Program-made: the position numbers and the translations under genes
Notes under the pieces: model-generated
Seen by the model: only the letters and a program-made list of their open reading frames with translations
Told to the model about the DNA's origin: nothing
Databases searched by the model: none
Assembly (NCBI RefSeq): GCF_028765165.1
Contig: NZ_JARADB010000002.1
Location: 930,001 to 994,000, forward strand
Direction: 5' to 3'
From: Paenibacillus sp. MAHUQ-63
GTDB taxonomy: Bacteria > Bacillota > Bacilli > Paenibacillales > NBRC-103111
Length of the DNA stretch: 64,000 nucleotides
Shown: positions 14,839 to 23,907 of the stretch, piece after piece
How the letters are laid out: each line of letters starts with the position of its first letter
Position numbering within the stretch: position 1 is the stretch's first letter

Positions 14839-16974
14839 ATGTTAAAAACACTGATGACTAACAACATAATAGTTTCACAATCTTATGACGGCAGCCTTAT
14901 CAAGGAAAGAGTTCTATTTATTGACCGAGATAATATGGATATTTATGTAATAAATATTGATAAAGATGATAATTCTTTACCAGTTCAGAGAAATTTGACT
15001 TTAGTATTAAAGGATTTAAAGGATGGGCATGTGCAAATAGACGAATATGACCCATACAGTCGGTTTATTTGTGAGGAAGATATAAAAGTCAAAGATAAGC
15101 AACATCGAGATAAAACTTGGCAGTACATTGAAGAGGCTGTAAGTGCTGAAAATATCCCGCAAATATTCTACAAAAAACATCGTGGTCCATTAGGAAAATT
15201 CTTGCAAGAAAAGTATGGTGTAAACCACGTAACCTTTTATTCAAATCTAAAAAAATATTGGAAGCGTGGTCAAACCAAAAATGCTTTATTGCCAGATTCT
15301 CATAAATATGGGGGGAGAGGCGTGGACAAAAAGCTTGGAGATAAAAAAGTTGGAAGGAGGAAGGAATTTCCGGAAGAATCTGGAATCGGAGTCAATATCA
15401 CTGAGGAGATATATATAATTTTTCTTGAATGTTTTAAAAATATCCATCGGGACCCGAAAAAAAAGAATCTTAGACTTAAATATTTTTACACTATAATGAT
15501 TAACGAGCATTTTAAGGACAAAGTAACAAGCGGAAAAGTTCCGTCCCTCCGTCAATTTACTTATTGGTACAAAAAAGAATTTGACATAGAGGAATCCAAA
15601 AGACATCGACACGGAAACGGTAACTATGATAGAAATCATAGACCAATACTGGGTACTTCAATGCAAGGAGTACCTGGTCCGGGTTCTTATTATCAAATGG
15701 ATGCAACACCTGCTAATTTCTACATTGTGTCTAGATTTAACCGTTCATGGGTGTTACGTAAACCTTGGATTTATTTGGTGGTAGATGTATTTAGTCGTCT
15801 TATAGCGGGGTTTTATGTGGGACTAGAAAACCCTTCATACATAGGAGTAATGATGGCTTTAGCCAGCGCAGCTTCTGACAAAGCCAAGGTTTGCAAGGAA
15901 TATAATATTGAGCTGGATGAATCTGAATGGAAAGCTAAGGGTTTACCGGATGCAATAATAGCAGACAAAGGAGAACTGATAAGTAAAAATGCAGAAACCC
16001 TGATAAATGCTCATCAAGTTCGTATTGAGAACAATCCACCAGGACGAGCAGATTTAAAAGGGATAGTTGAGAGACTGTTTAAAAAAATGGACGAGTTGAT
16101 AAGTGACCTACCTGGCTATGAACAAAAAGATTCTCGTAGCCGTGGTGCTACGGATTATCGTTTGGATGCTGAATTAACTCTTGATGAGTTTACTTGGTAC
16201 TTCATTCAAGCCATAAGACATCACAATAAATCATATTTACCAACTTATGAAAAAACCTTGCCTATGACAAAAGAAAATGTACGTCCTATTCCATCTGAAA
16301 TTTGGAACTGGGGTGTGGAAAGAACAGGAGCGATAAGGTGGCAAGAAGTCGATAAGTTGAAAATAAATCTTATGCCTATTGGAACTGCGAAAGTAACCAG
16401 AGCAGGAATCAAATTCAATGGACTACATTACGTTTGCAAACGAGGTGAGGAAGAAAAGTGGTTCCATAGAGCGAAGGAAGGGGAATGGAAAATTAAAGTT
16501 TCATATGACCCGCGAATTGTAAATGAAATTTATTATCGAGATAAGCTATGGAATACGGAAGTATGCAGTTTATTGGAGCGTGATACAGAGAAATTTTATA
16601 ATATGAGCTTTACCGAAGTGATTGACTGCCAAAGACGTGATAAAAGGGAAGCTGCGAGAGAAAAAAAGATGCAACTAAAAAAAGATGTAGATTTTTTAGA
16701 TATGAAGCTTAATCGAAAGAAGACTTCTGCGGCTAGGTCTAAAGAAGAACCGAAATCTACCAAAAATATGAACGATAGAACAGCAGCAGAGAAGGCTGTG
16801 AATCGGTTAAAAGAAAGTTTTGTTCCCTCAAATCATAAATCACATGAAAGAGGTGCCAATAATATTGAATTCTCGGAACAGGCTGTGTTTAAGGTTGATG
16901 TACGGCAGAGTTCTTATTTGGAAAAACTGCAAAAACACAGTCAAAAAATAAAAAGGACAGGTGAATATCATTGA
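14839..16974 (+). CDS. tnsB: TnsB, DDE transposase of a Tn7-like element
   Basis: A 711-residue transposase that binds the element ends and makes the 3' cuts and joins. An N-terminal region with DNA-binding modules (to ~280) is followed by an RNase-H-like core carrying D288 (YQMDAT), D376 (IADKGEL) and E411 (GIVERLF), then a Mu-type C-terminal beta domain (MPIGTAKVTRAGIKFNG) and a basic tail (~600-711) that would contact TnsC. All catalytic residues are present. The ATG has a perfect AAAGGAGG 11 bases upstream. Thirty bases separate it from tnsC. Confidence 0.92.
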   Translation: MLKTLMTNNIIVSQSYDGSLIKERVLFIDRDNMDIYVINIDKDDNSLPVQRNLTLVLKDLKDGHVQIDEYDPYSRFICEEDIKVKDKQHRDKTWQYIEEAVSAENIPQIFYKKHRGPLGKFLQEKYGVNHVTFYSNLKKYWKRGQTKNALLPDSHKYGGRGVDKKLGDKKVGRRKEFPEESGIGVNITEEIYIIFLECFKNIHRDPKKKNLRLKYFYTIMINEHFKDKVTSGKVPSLRQFTYWYKKEFDIEESKRHRHGNGNYDRNHRPILGTSMQGVPGPGSYYQMDATPANFYIVSRFNRSWVLRKPWIYLVVDVFSRLIAGFYVGLENPSYIGVMMALASAASDKAKVCKEYNIELDESEWKAKGLPDAIIADKGELISKNAETLINAHQVRIENNPPGRADLKGIVERLFKKMDELISDLPGYEQKDSRSRGATDYRLDAELTLDEFTWYFIQAIRHHNKSYLPTYEKTLPMTKENVRPIPSEIWNWGVERTGAIRWQEVDKLKINLMPIGTAKVTRAGIKFNGLHYVCKRGEEEKWFHRAKEGEWKIKVSYDPRIVNEIYYRDKLWNTEVCSLLERDTEKFYNMSFTEVIDCQRRDKREAAREKKMQLKKDVDFLDMKLNRKKTSAARSKEEPKSTKNMNDRTAAEKAVNRLKESFVPSNHKSHERGANNIEFSEQAVFKVDVRQSSYLEKLQKHSQKIKRTGEYH

Positions 16975-17004
16975 AAATAAATATAAAAGTCTTCGGGGGT
17001 TATA

Positions 17005-18477
17005 ATGAGCTTGTTTGAGAATGGATTTTTAGCAGAGTATTCGGAACAGGAAGTTCCTGATTATAGAGGTAATCCTTTAATTGAATCTCTTCCGCCGATA
17101 CTAGAAATGGATGAAGCTATTGAGGCGTTGTCTTACTATCCTCAATATAATGAAAGTGAACGGCAGCTCGGTCCACTTGCACGAATCCATTGTCTAAGGA
17201 GATTAAAGAAGTTTTTTCTCCCATTAATTGAACACATTCAATTAGAGCAGAACATTGGTATTTCAATTAGGGAGGGATATGTAGCTCGTAACCCAATAAA
17301 GAAGAAAGAATATGCAATTCGCCTACAAAAGGGTTATAAAGCAATCAAAGAAAGAAAAGAAATATCAGAGACATTTGGTGACTTACCCACTAGCTCAGCA
17401 GGATTTACTTTGGTTGGGTATTCTGGAATAGGGAAAACGACTGCTCTTAACAAGGTTACCTCATTGTATCCAAAAGTCATCCTTCATTCCGAATATCGTG
17501 GAGAGCCACTTATTCAAAAACAAATTCCTTTTTTGAAGTTAGAATGCCCTGATTCTTTAAAAGCATTGTGTTTGAATTTTTTTAATGCAGTTGATAGCAT
17601 ATTGGGTGAAAATTACGAACGCAAGTTTGGCTCGCAAAGAGCTACAGCGGAATCTATGAGGATACACATGGTACAAGTCGCCAATTTACATAGTTTGGGA
17701 GTCCTAATTATTGATGAAGTACAACATTTATGCAAAACACGAAGTGGTGGTGACATATTAAACTTTCTTGTCACGCTAGTCAATATGATTGGAATACCCG
17801 TTATTCTGGTTGGAACGCCAAAAGCACTTGACATACTCCAACGCCAGTTTCGTCAAGCAAGACGGGGTTCAGGTCAAGGGGATGCTTTGTGGGGACGAAT
17901 GATGAAAGATTCCGTTTGGGATTTTTTGTTAGAGACCATGTGGGAGTACCAATGGACAAGAACGAAAGTCAAACTAACAAAGGAGTTAAATGATGTACTA
18001 TACGACGAGAGTCAGGGGATTATGGACATCGCCGTAAAACTCTACATTTTAGCGCAAGCCGAAGTTATTAACCATTATTCTGAGGAAGAGACAATTACCC
18101 CGGATTTGATAATGAAAGTCGCAAAAGAGAAGCTTAGACTCGTACAGCCAATGTTAAACGCTATTAGAGCATATTCAAAGAATAAGCAAGAAAAGGTTAT
18201 ATTTAGATTCGAGGATTTGTTACCCTTTGAAGATGTATCAGTAGAAATTGATGAATTATTAGACCGAAAAGAAACTATGCTCCGGAATGAGGATTTGATT
18301 GCAAGAAAGACCAAGTCAAAAAAGACGAATAAGTTGGAACAGTTGATTGCATCATTAATTAACTTTGGAATCGACTCAGACGTAGCCCAAGAATACGCTA
18401 CAAGAGCTATTGCTGAGCATGGGGAAGAAAGAGAAGTCATTGCTTTAGCAAGAATGGCGTTAACATATATTGAATAG
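17005..18477 (+). CDS. tnsC: TnsC, AAA+ ATPase regulator of a Tn7-like element
   Basis: A 490-residue AAA+ protein with Walker A GYSGIGKTT (about 138-146) and Walker B VLIIDEVQHL (about 232-241), then the sensor region VGTPKALD. TnsC polymerises on target DNA, links the target selector TniQ/TnsD to TnsAB, and controls target immunity. The long C-terminal extension (to 490) is as in Tn7 TnsC, not the short type of CAST elements. A GGGGG site precedes the ATG; tniQ follows after 23 bases. Confidence 0.9.
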   Translation: MSLFENGFLAEYSEQEVPDYRGNPLIESLPPILEMDEAIEALSYYPQYNESERQLGPLARIHCLRRLKKFFLPLIEHIQLEQNIGISIREGYVARNPIKKKEYAIRLQKGYKAIKERKEISETFGDLPTSSAGFTLVGYSGIGKTTALNKVTSLYPKVILHSEYRGEPLIQKQIPFLKLECPDSLKALCLNFFNAVDSILGENYERKFGSQRATAESMRIHMVQVANLHSLGVLIIDEVQHLCKTRSGGDILNFLVTLVNMIGIPVILVGTPKALDILQRQFRQARRGSGQGDALWGRMMKDSVWDFLLETMWEYQWTRTKVKLTKELNDVLYDESQGIMDIAVKLYILAQAEVINHYSEEETITPDLIMKVAKEKLRLVQPMLNAIRAYSKNKQEKVIFRFEDLLPFEDVSVEIDELLDRKETMLRNEDLIARKTKSKKTNKLEQLIASLINFGIDSDVAQEYATRAIAEHGEEREVIALARMALTYIE

Positions 18478-18500
18478 AGACAGTAGGGTGATATAAAAAA

Positions 18501-19898
18501 ATGATTTCTTGTTTTCCAACCCCGTATGATGAAGAGTTACTATACAGTATCCTTTCTCGATATCACGTATATTCAGGGAATCGAAGTGAATATCGGAGTC
18601 TATATGAATTATTTGGGTCCACGACTACAAAAGCAACGATTGCTTTTCAAAGCCAGTTAGGTTCTTTGGTCTCTAAATTAATTCCATTTAATTGTAAAAT
18701 AAGCGGGGAGGACTTAATTAGCAAACACACCCTATTTCCTTTGTTTCAACCTTTTTTGGATGAGTCTAGAGTCAATCAAATTAAAAATAATATGATTAAC
18801 TCTAGCGGTACTGGGCTTTATTCACAGATAGGTTTGTCACAAGGTGGTATTGCACTTGATTATTCACTAAGATACTGCACTGAATGTCTACGCGAAGAAA
18901 TTTTAACTCTTGGAGAAGCTTACTGGCATAGAATACATCAAGTACCAGGGGTTTATGTTTGTCCTAGTCATTATACAGTGCTAATGAAAACCGAGACCAA
19001 ATTGTTAAACAAATTTCGTCTAATATCCCCAACTGCCGATTTATTAGAGCAGGCATCAACTCCACTCATTTATGGCATGGACGAAAAAACAAAGTTAGAA
19101 CTACAAGAATTAGCTAAAGATGCTTTACATTTACTTCAACAAAATTTGATGCCGAAGGGGAAGAATTATTATAAAGGCGTATATACAATGCTGCTAAAGC
19201 TAAAAGGTTTCACTTATGCTGCTGGTTTGTTGTCTCTAGCCACTGTGATACAGGATTTTAAAAACAGGTATAGTGAAACAACGCTCGCTTTATTGAAATC
19301 AGAAGTTATCAGTCATAAAGAAGGGTGGTTAATTGACTTTTTAAGGTATGGACAAATTCACCCAATGAGAAATATATTAATGATGCGGTACCTAGCCGGT
19401 TCTGTAGATTCATTTCTAAAACTTCCAGAAAACCTAATACCTCTGTATCAACAAAATAATCACAAAAGACAAGCTAAACAAAAGAGTAATAAAGTGAATA
19501 AAATTGATGACTATCTAACGGAGCAGATATGGAGAGGGAGAGATAAGAGGTTGAATAACGAAATTCAATCTGTAATCCAAAATTGGAATGATGATTTAAA
19601 ACCAGTGATGATTTGTATATCATCAATAGAAAAAAGGCTAGGTAAAAGATTTTCCAAGGCACTTACCAAGCTGCCTATCACTAATGAGTATCTTTCATTA
19701 ATTCTTGAGACAAGAGAAGCTTTTCAAATACGGAGAGTGAAATGGGCGATTAGTAAACTAAAAGAAAATGACGAGAGAGTAACAGTTAAGAAAGTTCAAG
19801 CGAGAGCCTCTTTAAGCGCGAGGAGACACTTTAAAATATCTGAGAATGTAACCAAAATAATTGAAGAGTTGGTTAGAAACGAAGTTGGCATTACGTAA
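18501..19898 (+). CDS. tniQ: TniQ/TnsD-family target-selection protein
   Basis: A 465-residue protein opening with the TniQ hallmark FPTPYDEELLYSILSRYH (residues 5-22). A zinc site (CTEC, then a GEAYWHR histidine and CPSH) lies near 130-160, and the C-terminal ~250 residues are helical and basic (GKRFSKALTKLP, later VQARASLSARRHFK). The length is closer to Tn7 TnsD, which reads a specific chromosomal site, than to the short TniQ of RNA-guided elements. No cas genes are present, so target choice is presumably by direct DNA binding. Last gene of the tns operon. Confidence 0.85.
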   Translation: MISCFPTPYDEELLYSILSRYHVYSGNRSEYRSLYELFGSTTTKATIAFQSQLGSLVSKLIPFNCKISGEDLISKHTLFPLFQPFLDESRVNQIKNNMINSSGTGLYSQIGLSQGGIALDYSLRYCTECLREEILTLGEAYWHRIHQVPGVYVCPSHYTVLMKTETKLLNKFRLISPTADLLEQASTPLIYGMDEKTKLELQELAKDALHLLQQNLMPKGKNYYKGVYTMLLKLKGFTYAAGLLSLATVIQDFKNRYSETTLALLKSEVISHKEGWLIDFLRYGQIHPMRNILMMRYLAGSVDSFLKLPENLIPLYQQNNHKRQAKQKSNKVNKIDDYLTEQIWRGRDKRLNNEIQSVIQNWNDDLKPVMICISSIEKRLGKRFSKALTKLPITNEYLSLILETREAFQIRRVKWAISKLKENDERVTVKKVQARASLSARRHFKISENVTKIIEELVRNEVGIT

Positions 19899-20514
19899 TG
19901 AGCACGGATTATGTAACAACCTTCATTATAGCAAGGGGAAACCACATTAAATTTATCGTTCAAGTTGGAATTCGGATGAAATTATTCCTTATATAAGGTA
20001 ATATTGACAGGGAAAAGTTGATAATTCCATGAGAGGAAACTCTTGTATTCGAATGAAGAACTTGTGATAGCTTTGCTTGTCTTCAACAACGGAGTTACAT
20101 AAAGTCTTAAACTCTGTGATTTAACAAGTTTTAAATCAATTTGGATAATAAATTAATACTGACGATTATGACTTTGCCTAAAAATATTGGGATTAAAAAA
20201 ATGATGCTGAACTTTTATGTTCAATGCATCATTTTTTATTGTGCAATAATAACTCGTTATTTGTGATGATTACGTCAAAAGCTTGGTTATTCTCCATTTT
20301 GAGGAATTAATTATTTTATTAAGATTTGGAATGTGATTGAGAAATAAGTTGACTATAGTATTCAAAAAAAGAACGTAAATAGGTATAAAAATGATGACTA
20401 TAGTCTACAATATTAAAGTAGTATTTAATTACTTTAGTCTTCGAAAATGAAGTAGGAACCAACCACTGAATGAATTCGGGTAGATTACAAATGCTAAATG
20501 GAAGAAGGTGTTGC
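19899..20514. other. Gene-free stretch after tniQ
   Basis: About 616 bases without a coding frame I trust. It contains a good terminator (20,195-20,237) and two copies of GACTATAGT (20,351 and 20,396), the second being the perfect palindrome GACTATAGTC. I saw no transposon-end repeats here. Confidence 0.5.
20195..20237 (+). terminator. Terminator downstream of tniQ
   Basis: AAAAAA-ATGATGC-T-GAAC, loop, GTTC-AAT-GCATCAT-TTTTT. Two perfect stem blocks and a T tail. It lies about 300 bases after tniQ and probably ends the tns transcript. Confidence 0.7.
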
Positions 20515-20853
20515 ATGATTACTTGGTCTAAATCTTTTATTACCAAAGAGGGGATATTACATAATGATAATTTCTACACTTGTTCTTATGCTATTAAACA
20601 AAGATGGTTTGAAAAAGAGTTTAGCAATGAATCATCATTACCTACTCTAGTATTTGAGCTGGACGCTAAGATAATACTTATTCTGATAAATGGTTTGTTG
20701 GTGGAGGCTTATTTAATTGAAAGAAGTGATATGACAGAAAAGCAATTAAATCAATATTACATCAAAATTAATAGATTAAAAAATGAGCTGAAAGAACAAA
20801 AGAGAAAAAACAAAAAATTTACCGACAACCGCTCGAAAAATAATCCACCATGA
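20515..20853 (+). pseudogene. C-terminal remnant of a second, divergent tnsB
   Basis: The 112 codons from ATG 20,515 (AGAAGGTG upstream) align with the TnsB C-terminal beta domain: ITKEGILHNDNFYTC against VTRAGIKFNGLHYVC, RWFEKEF against KWFHRAK, and a closing LIERSDM against LLERDTE, followed by a Lys/Glu-rich helix. The catalytic core is absent. The sequence differs clearly from the functional tnsB, so it comes from another Tn7-like element, not from a recent duplication. An in-frame tniQ fragment follows directly. Confidence 0.6.
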
Positions 20854-20940
20854 AACGAAACTAAAAAAAAGATTTTTTCTTTTCCAACTTCCTACCAAAA
20901 TGAATTGCTTAATATTATTCTAGCAAGATATCATTTCTAA
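20854..20940 (+). pseudogene. N-terminal remnant of a second tniQ
   Basis: Directly after the TGA of the tnsB remnant, in the same frame, the codons read KIFSFPTSYQNELLNIILAR then YHF and stop at TAA 20,938. This matches the opening ISCFPTPYDEELLYSILSRYH of the functional TniQ. No tnsC lies between the two remnants, so at least one deletion has occurred in this older module. Confidence 0.65.
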
Positions 20941-21345
20941 AGATGTACTATTTTTATGCGTGCTTTTTAGTTGTGAACACTAATAATGCACCAAATTAAC
21001 ATGAAATGTGAAGAGAGAAAATCGGCATCAAAAGAAGCAAATTGACTTACGAAGATATTGAAACAAAATATTAAATTCTAAGATTAAGCGATACGACCGA
21101 TTAATATACATAAAAATTACTCAGATTAGTCCCTATCACCAGGGATTTTTTTATTTTTCCAAATTAATTCAACTCCCTTATTGTCTGAATGTATATTTAT
21201 GCAAAGGTCATACAATTGATGAAAGTGGATTGTTGTAAGGTTGAGAAAAGTTAGTTTTTTTATTAATGAAAGAGGTTTTTTGTATTAATTTTTTAAAAGC
21301 CTTAAAATCAATGGTTTTTGAACTTTATTATGTAAGTTAACTTTT
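20941..21345. other. AT-rich stretch at the right end of the island
   Basis: Four hundred bases without genes. It holds a small terminator (21,130-21,152) and two TTGTCTG motifs (21,181 and 21,345) in the same direction, which could be TnsB-type end sites. Confidence 0.4.
21130..21152 (+). terminator. Short terminator near the island's right end
   Basis: TCCCT, loop ATCACC, AGGGA, then seven T. A five-base stem, so only a moderate candidate. Confidence 0.45.
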
Positions 21346-21360
21346 GTCTGCGTACAAACC
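21346..21360. other. Probable right boundary of the mobile island
   Basis: Base composition and codon use switch sharply here from AT-rich to the G+C-richer style of the rest of the window. A core gene frame continues leftwards only to about 21,350. The last AT-rich bases, read outwards, end in GTACA, compatible with a Tn7-type terminus (TGT at one end, ACA at the other). The matching left end and target duplication are not visible, so the exact base is uncertain. Confidence 0.45.
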
Positions 21361-21381
21361 GGAACCCAAGCGCCATTTCGG

Positions 21382-23196
21382 ATGGGCAGTCAATTCTCGC
21401 AAAACGCGGCAGAAGTTGAGAAGGTCATCGAGGAACGAGAGAAGGAGCTAGACGTTGCCTGGCAAATAAGCGAAGAGCTGCACGAGAAAACGACCATGTA
21501 TCATACGTATTACCGTTCCCGAATTGTGGAATTGGACCAGTTGGCCGCGCAGATCGGCATTCATACGGCAGATGAAGTCCGGAAGGAAATCGCGCAAGTA
21601 GAAACGCAGCTGCAGGCCGTTCAGACAACTCTTAGGGACATGGATATGTCCATTGTGTCCATCGGTCAGGCCGGTCCTGGCGCCATTACGAGTATCCAAG
21701 CTCTGTTGGAATCCAGACGTGTGGTGGGAGAGCAAGCGGAAGCTCTTAGCCAAAAGCTAAAAGATTTGCGACATGTACTGGAGCTGATCATGAAGTACGC
21801 CGCGCTGCTCACGGCGACGAAGCTGGAAGTTCAGTCCAACGCCAACGTCATTGGCGAAATGCAGCAAGCCATCGAATCCTCGCTGCGAACTGCCAAACAA
21901 CGAAACACGGAAGTTAGAACGAAATTAGAAGGAATTCTCCCCTCGCCGAATCAGGGAGGTCAGGGAGTCTCGAGTGTGAATGAGGTTTTTGGCAATGTTC
22001 CGGTGCTTGGCGACGACTATTTCTACAAATATCAAACGGCTGCAGCCAGTATTGCCGCTTTATTCTCGGCTTTTAAAGAAGTGGTGGATGCCGTCCAACT
22101 GTACAAGGCGGAGAATACGGCAAGAGCGAATCAGACGAATGATGCATATTGGATGGAAGCGCGTGAGTTTTACGGGAAGCAGAGCGTAATAGAGAAAACG
22201 CGGATGGATAGAAACGGGGGAATTCGTACAAACAAGACTCTCCAAAGGAATAAAATTCAAAGTGTTCTCGATCAAGCGAAGCAATCGATCGGCGGGTGCA
22301 GTGTAACGAATGCCGTTGCAGGTAACGACCCGATGTATGCTCGTCTACAAGGGTCTGGGAGCGGGGCGGCAGCCACCAAAGGGTATTATCAGAAATACCG
22401 GGAAGCCAACGCGCAAGACGCCGCGATCGGCAGTGAAATTGCATACGATTTGGAAAAGTCAGAGCCGGTCAGTTTGAAGGCAATGTCTATGCTGGAAGCT
22501 TTCAATAACGCGGCAGAAACGATGCGAAATGAGCTTTATGTCAACGAATTTGCTTTGACCCAATTTAACAATCGAACAACCGGACTGGAAAAAGATCATC
22601 AAGGCCTCCCGAAAGTTTCCTATGAACGAATCGATCCGGGGACTCATATGTTAGCCAACCAAGAAGCGGAATATTTGATTTATGGGTTCTCCTCATGCGT
22701 GGCGAATGTCTCGTCTGCTTATGCGGAGATGTTCGCGTTCCGAATGGCGATCCGTACGGTAGAAGCGCTGCTCGATCCCAAGAAAGAGCTGCTAAACGCA
22801 GGGTCGCCGTTATTGGTGCTTCTGGCTGCTGCCGCAGAAGGAGCGCTCATAGCTTTCCAAGATATGACGAAGCTCGTTAGAGGAGAAGCGGTTGAGCTGT
22901 CTGCCAAACTTACATCTCCCGCCTTGAGCTTGACGTATAAGGATTATTTGCGCATTTTCCTGCTGCTGCACAGCAATAACACGAAGCTGATGGCGCGCAT
23001 GCAGGCGTTGATTGAGCTCGAAACGGGAAAGGATTTAACGCAAATCACGACCTATGTCCAAGGGAATGCGGCTAGCGAAGTCAGACTTTGGTTTATTCCG
23101 CAAATGATGAAGCTGCTAGCCGGATCCGGTTTGCTGGACTGCAAAGTTACCGGCAATCGGTGTCGGCTGACGAGCACGGCTGCCGTAGCCTATTAA
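21382..23196 (+). CDS. TadG-like large protein of a Tad pilus locus, probably 5'-truncated
   Basis: A 604-residue protein rich in helices and coiled coils (for example AEVEKVIEEREKEL and QVETQLQAVQTTL). By position, directly before a TadE-like pseudopilin and a prepilin peptidase, it fits the large TadG-like component of Paenibacillus Tad loci. Such proteins normally begin with a membrane anchor; none is present, and the frame is open further upstream (QTGTQAPFR) to the island boundary with no ribosome binding site before the ATG at 21,382. The 5' part has therefore probably been lost to the island. It may be non-functional or untranslated. Confidence 0.55.
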   Translation: MGSQFSQNAAEVEKVIEEREKELDVAWQISEELHEKTTMYHTYYRSRIVELDQLAAQIGIHTADEVRKEIAQVETQLQAVQTTLRDMDMSIVSIGQAGPGAITSIQALLESRRVVGEQAEALSQKLKDLRHVLELIMKYAALLTATKLEVQSNANVIGEMQQAIESSLRTAKQRNTEVRTKLEGILPSPNQGGQGVSSVNEVFGNVPVLGDDYFYKYQTAAASIAALFSAFKEVVDAVQLYKAENTARANQTNDAYWMEAREFYGKQSVIEKTRMDRNGGIRTNKTLQRNKIQSVLDQAKQSIGGCSVTNAVAGNDPMYARLQGSGSGAAATKGYYQKYREANAQDAAIGSEIAYDLEKSEPVSLKAMSMLEAFNNAAETMRNELYVNEFALTQFNNRTTGLEKDHQGLPKVSYERIDPGTHMLANQEAEYLIYGFSSCVANVSSAYAEMFAFRMAIRTVEALLDPKKELLNAGSPLLVLLAAAAEGALIAFQDMTKLVRGEAVELSAKLTSPALSLTYKDYLRIFLLLHSNNTKLMARMQALIELETGKDLTQITTYVQGNAASEVRLWFIPQMMKLLAGSGLLDCKVTGNRCRLTSTAAVAY

Positions 23197-23208
23197 GGGA
23201 GGGATCCT

Positions 23209-23874
23209 ATGCTTCGCAACTTTTATATGGATCAGAAGGGAGGCATCGTGCTGGAGGCTTCTTTGGTGCTGCCGGTGTTCCTTGCTTTCGTCATGGGACT
23301 CGTCATCTGCATACAGATCGCCTTGCTGGAAATGGCTCTGGGAGCCGGAGTACGAGAAGCGACCAAAACCATTGCCGGACAATTGTATCCGGTACGGTTG
23401 CTGGTCGAGGAAGCGAAGCTGAAGGCGGGGCAAACCCGCCCTGCCGATATCCTTCATACAGTTATGGCTAACATTCAATCGGCAAAAGAGCAAATTAAGA
23501 ATGCGGAGAGCTTAACTGATCAATATTCCGCATACATACCAGAGCCTTTGGTTGAACTCATGAAATGGGAGAAAGAAAAGCGAATGCTTGGAGAAAAATT
23601 GGTAAGTGATGGGAAAGAGAGCTTATTGGAAGAGCAGCTTAAACCTCGTTTGCAAGCGTTCATGACCCCGATCGTATATAAGTTCTGTAATTCTCGGACG
23701 ATTCCGAAAGAGGGGTTCAAGGTGACCGCGGTAACTTTGCCGAGTATGGAGAGCGGCGGCGAAGCTTTCTTAGGCATAGAGGCTCAGATTACGTACAAGC
23801 TTCCGCTGCCATTTATAAGTCAAACCATCCAATTGAAAAAGAAAGCATTCGAAAGAGCATGGGTTGGCGTTTAA
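23209..23874 (+). CDS. TadE-like pseudopilin
   Basis: A 221-residue protein with a short basic N-terminus (MLRNFYMDQKGGIVLEAS) and then a membrane helix at about 13-36, the TadE/pseudopilin type in which a Gly-x(4)-Glu-like site precedes the hydrophobic segment. The rest is soluble and helical with a beta end. TadE-like proteins are minor subunits of Flp/Tad pili, processed by the dedicated prepilin peptidase, which is encoded next. GGGAGGGATCCT precedes the ATG; the gene lies 12 bases behind the TadG-like gene, so it shares its transcript and may have lost its promoter with the truncation. Confidence 0.7.
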   Translation: MLRNFYMDQKGGIVLEASLVLPVFLAFVMGLVICIQIALLEMALGAGVREATKTIAGQLYPVRLLVEEAKLKAGQTRPADILHTVMANIQSAKEQIKNAESLTDQYSAYIPEPLVELMKWEKEKRMLGEKLVSDGKESLLEEQLKPRLQAFMTPIVYKFCNSRTIPKEGFKVTAVTLPSMESGGEAFLGIEAQITYKLPLPFISQTIQLKKKAFERAWVGV

Positions 23875-23907
23875 GCCGAATACGGATGGGGGAGGTCCCG
23901 TGAGTTT

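Noticed and set aside
20319..20546. 75-codon minus-strand frame near the tnsB remnant
   Set aside because: No ribosome site, and it overlaps the better-supported tnsB remnant and an operator-like palindrome.
1..21350. RNA-guided (CAST) transposon
   Set aside because: The tns genes invited a search for cas genes and a CRISPR array; I found neither, and tniQ and tnsC are of the longer Tn7 type.
21382..21900. Full-length start of the TadG-like protein at 21,382
   Set aside because: No ribosome binding site and no membrane anchor; the frame continues upstream to the island border, so the real start is probably lost.
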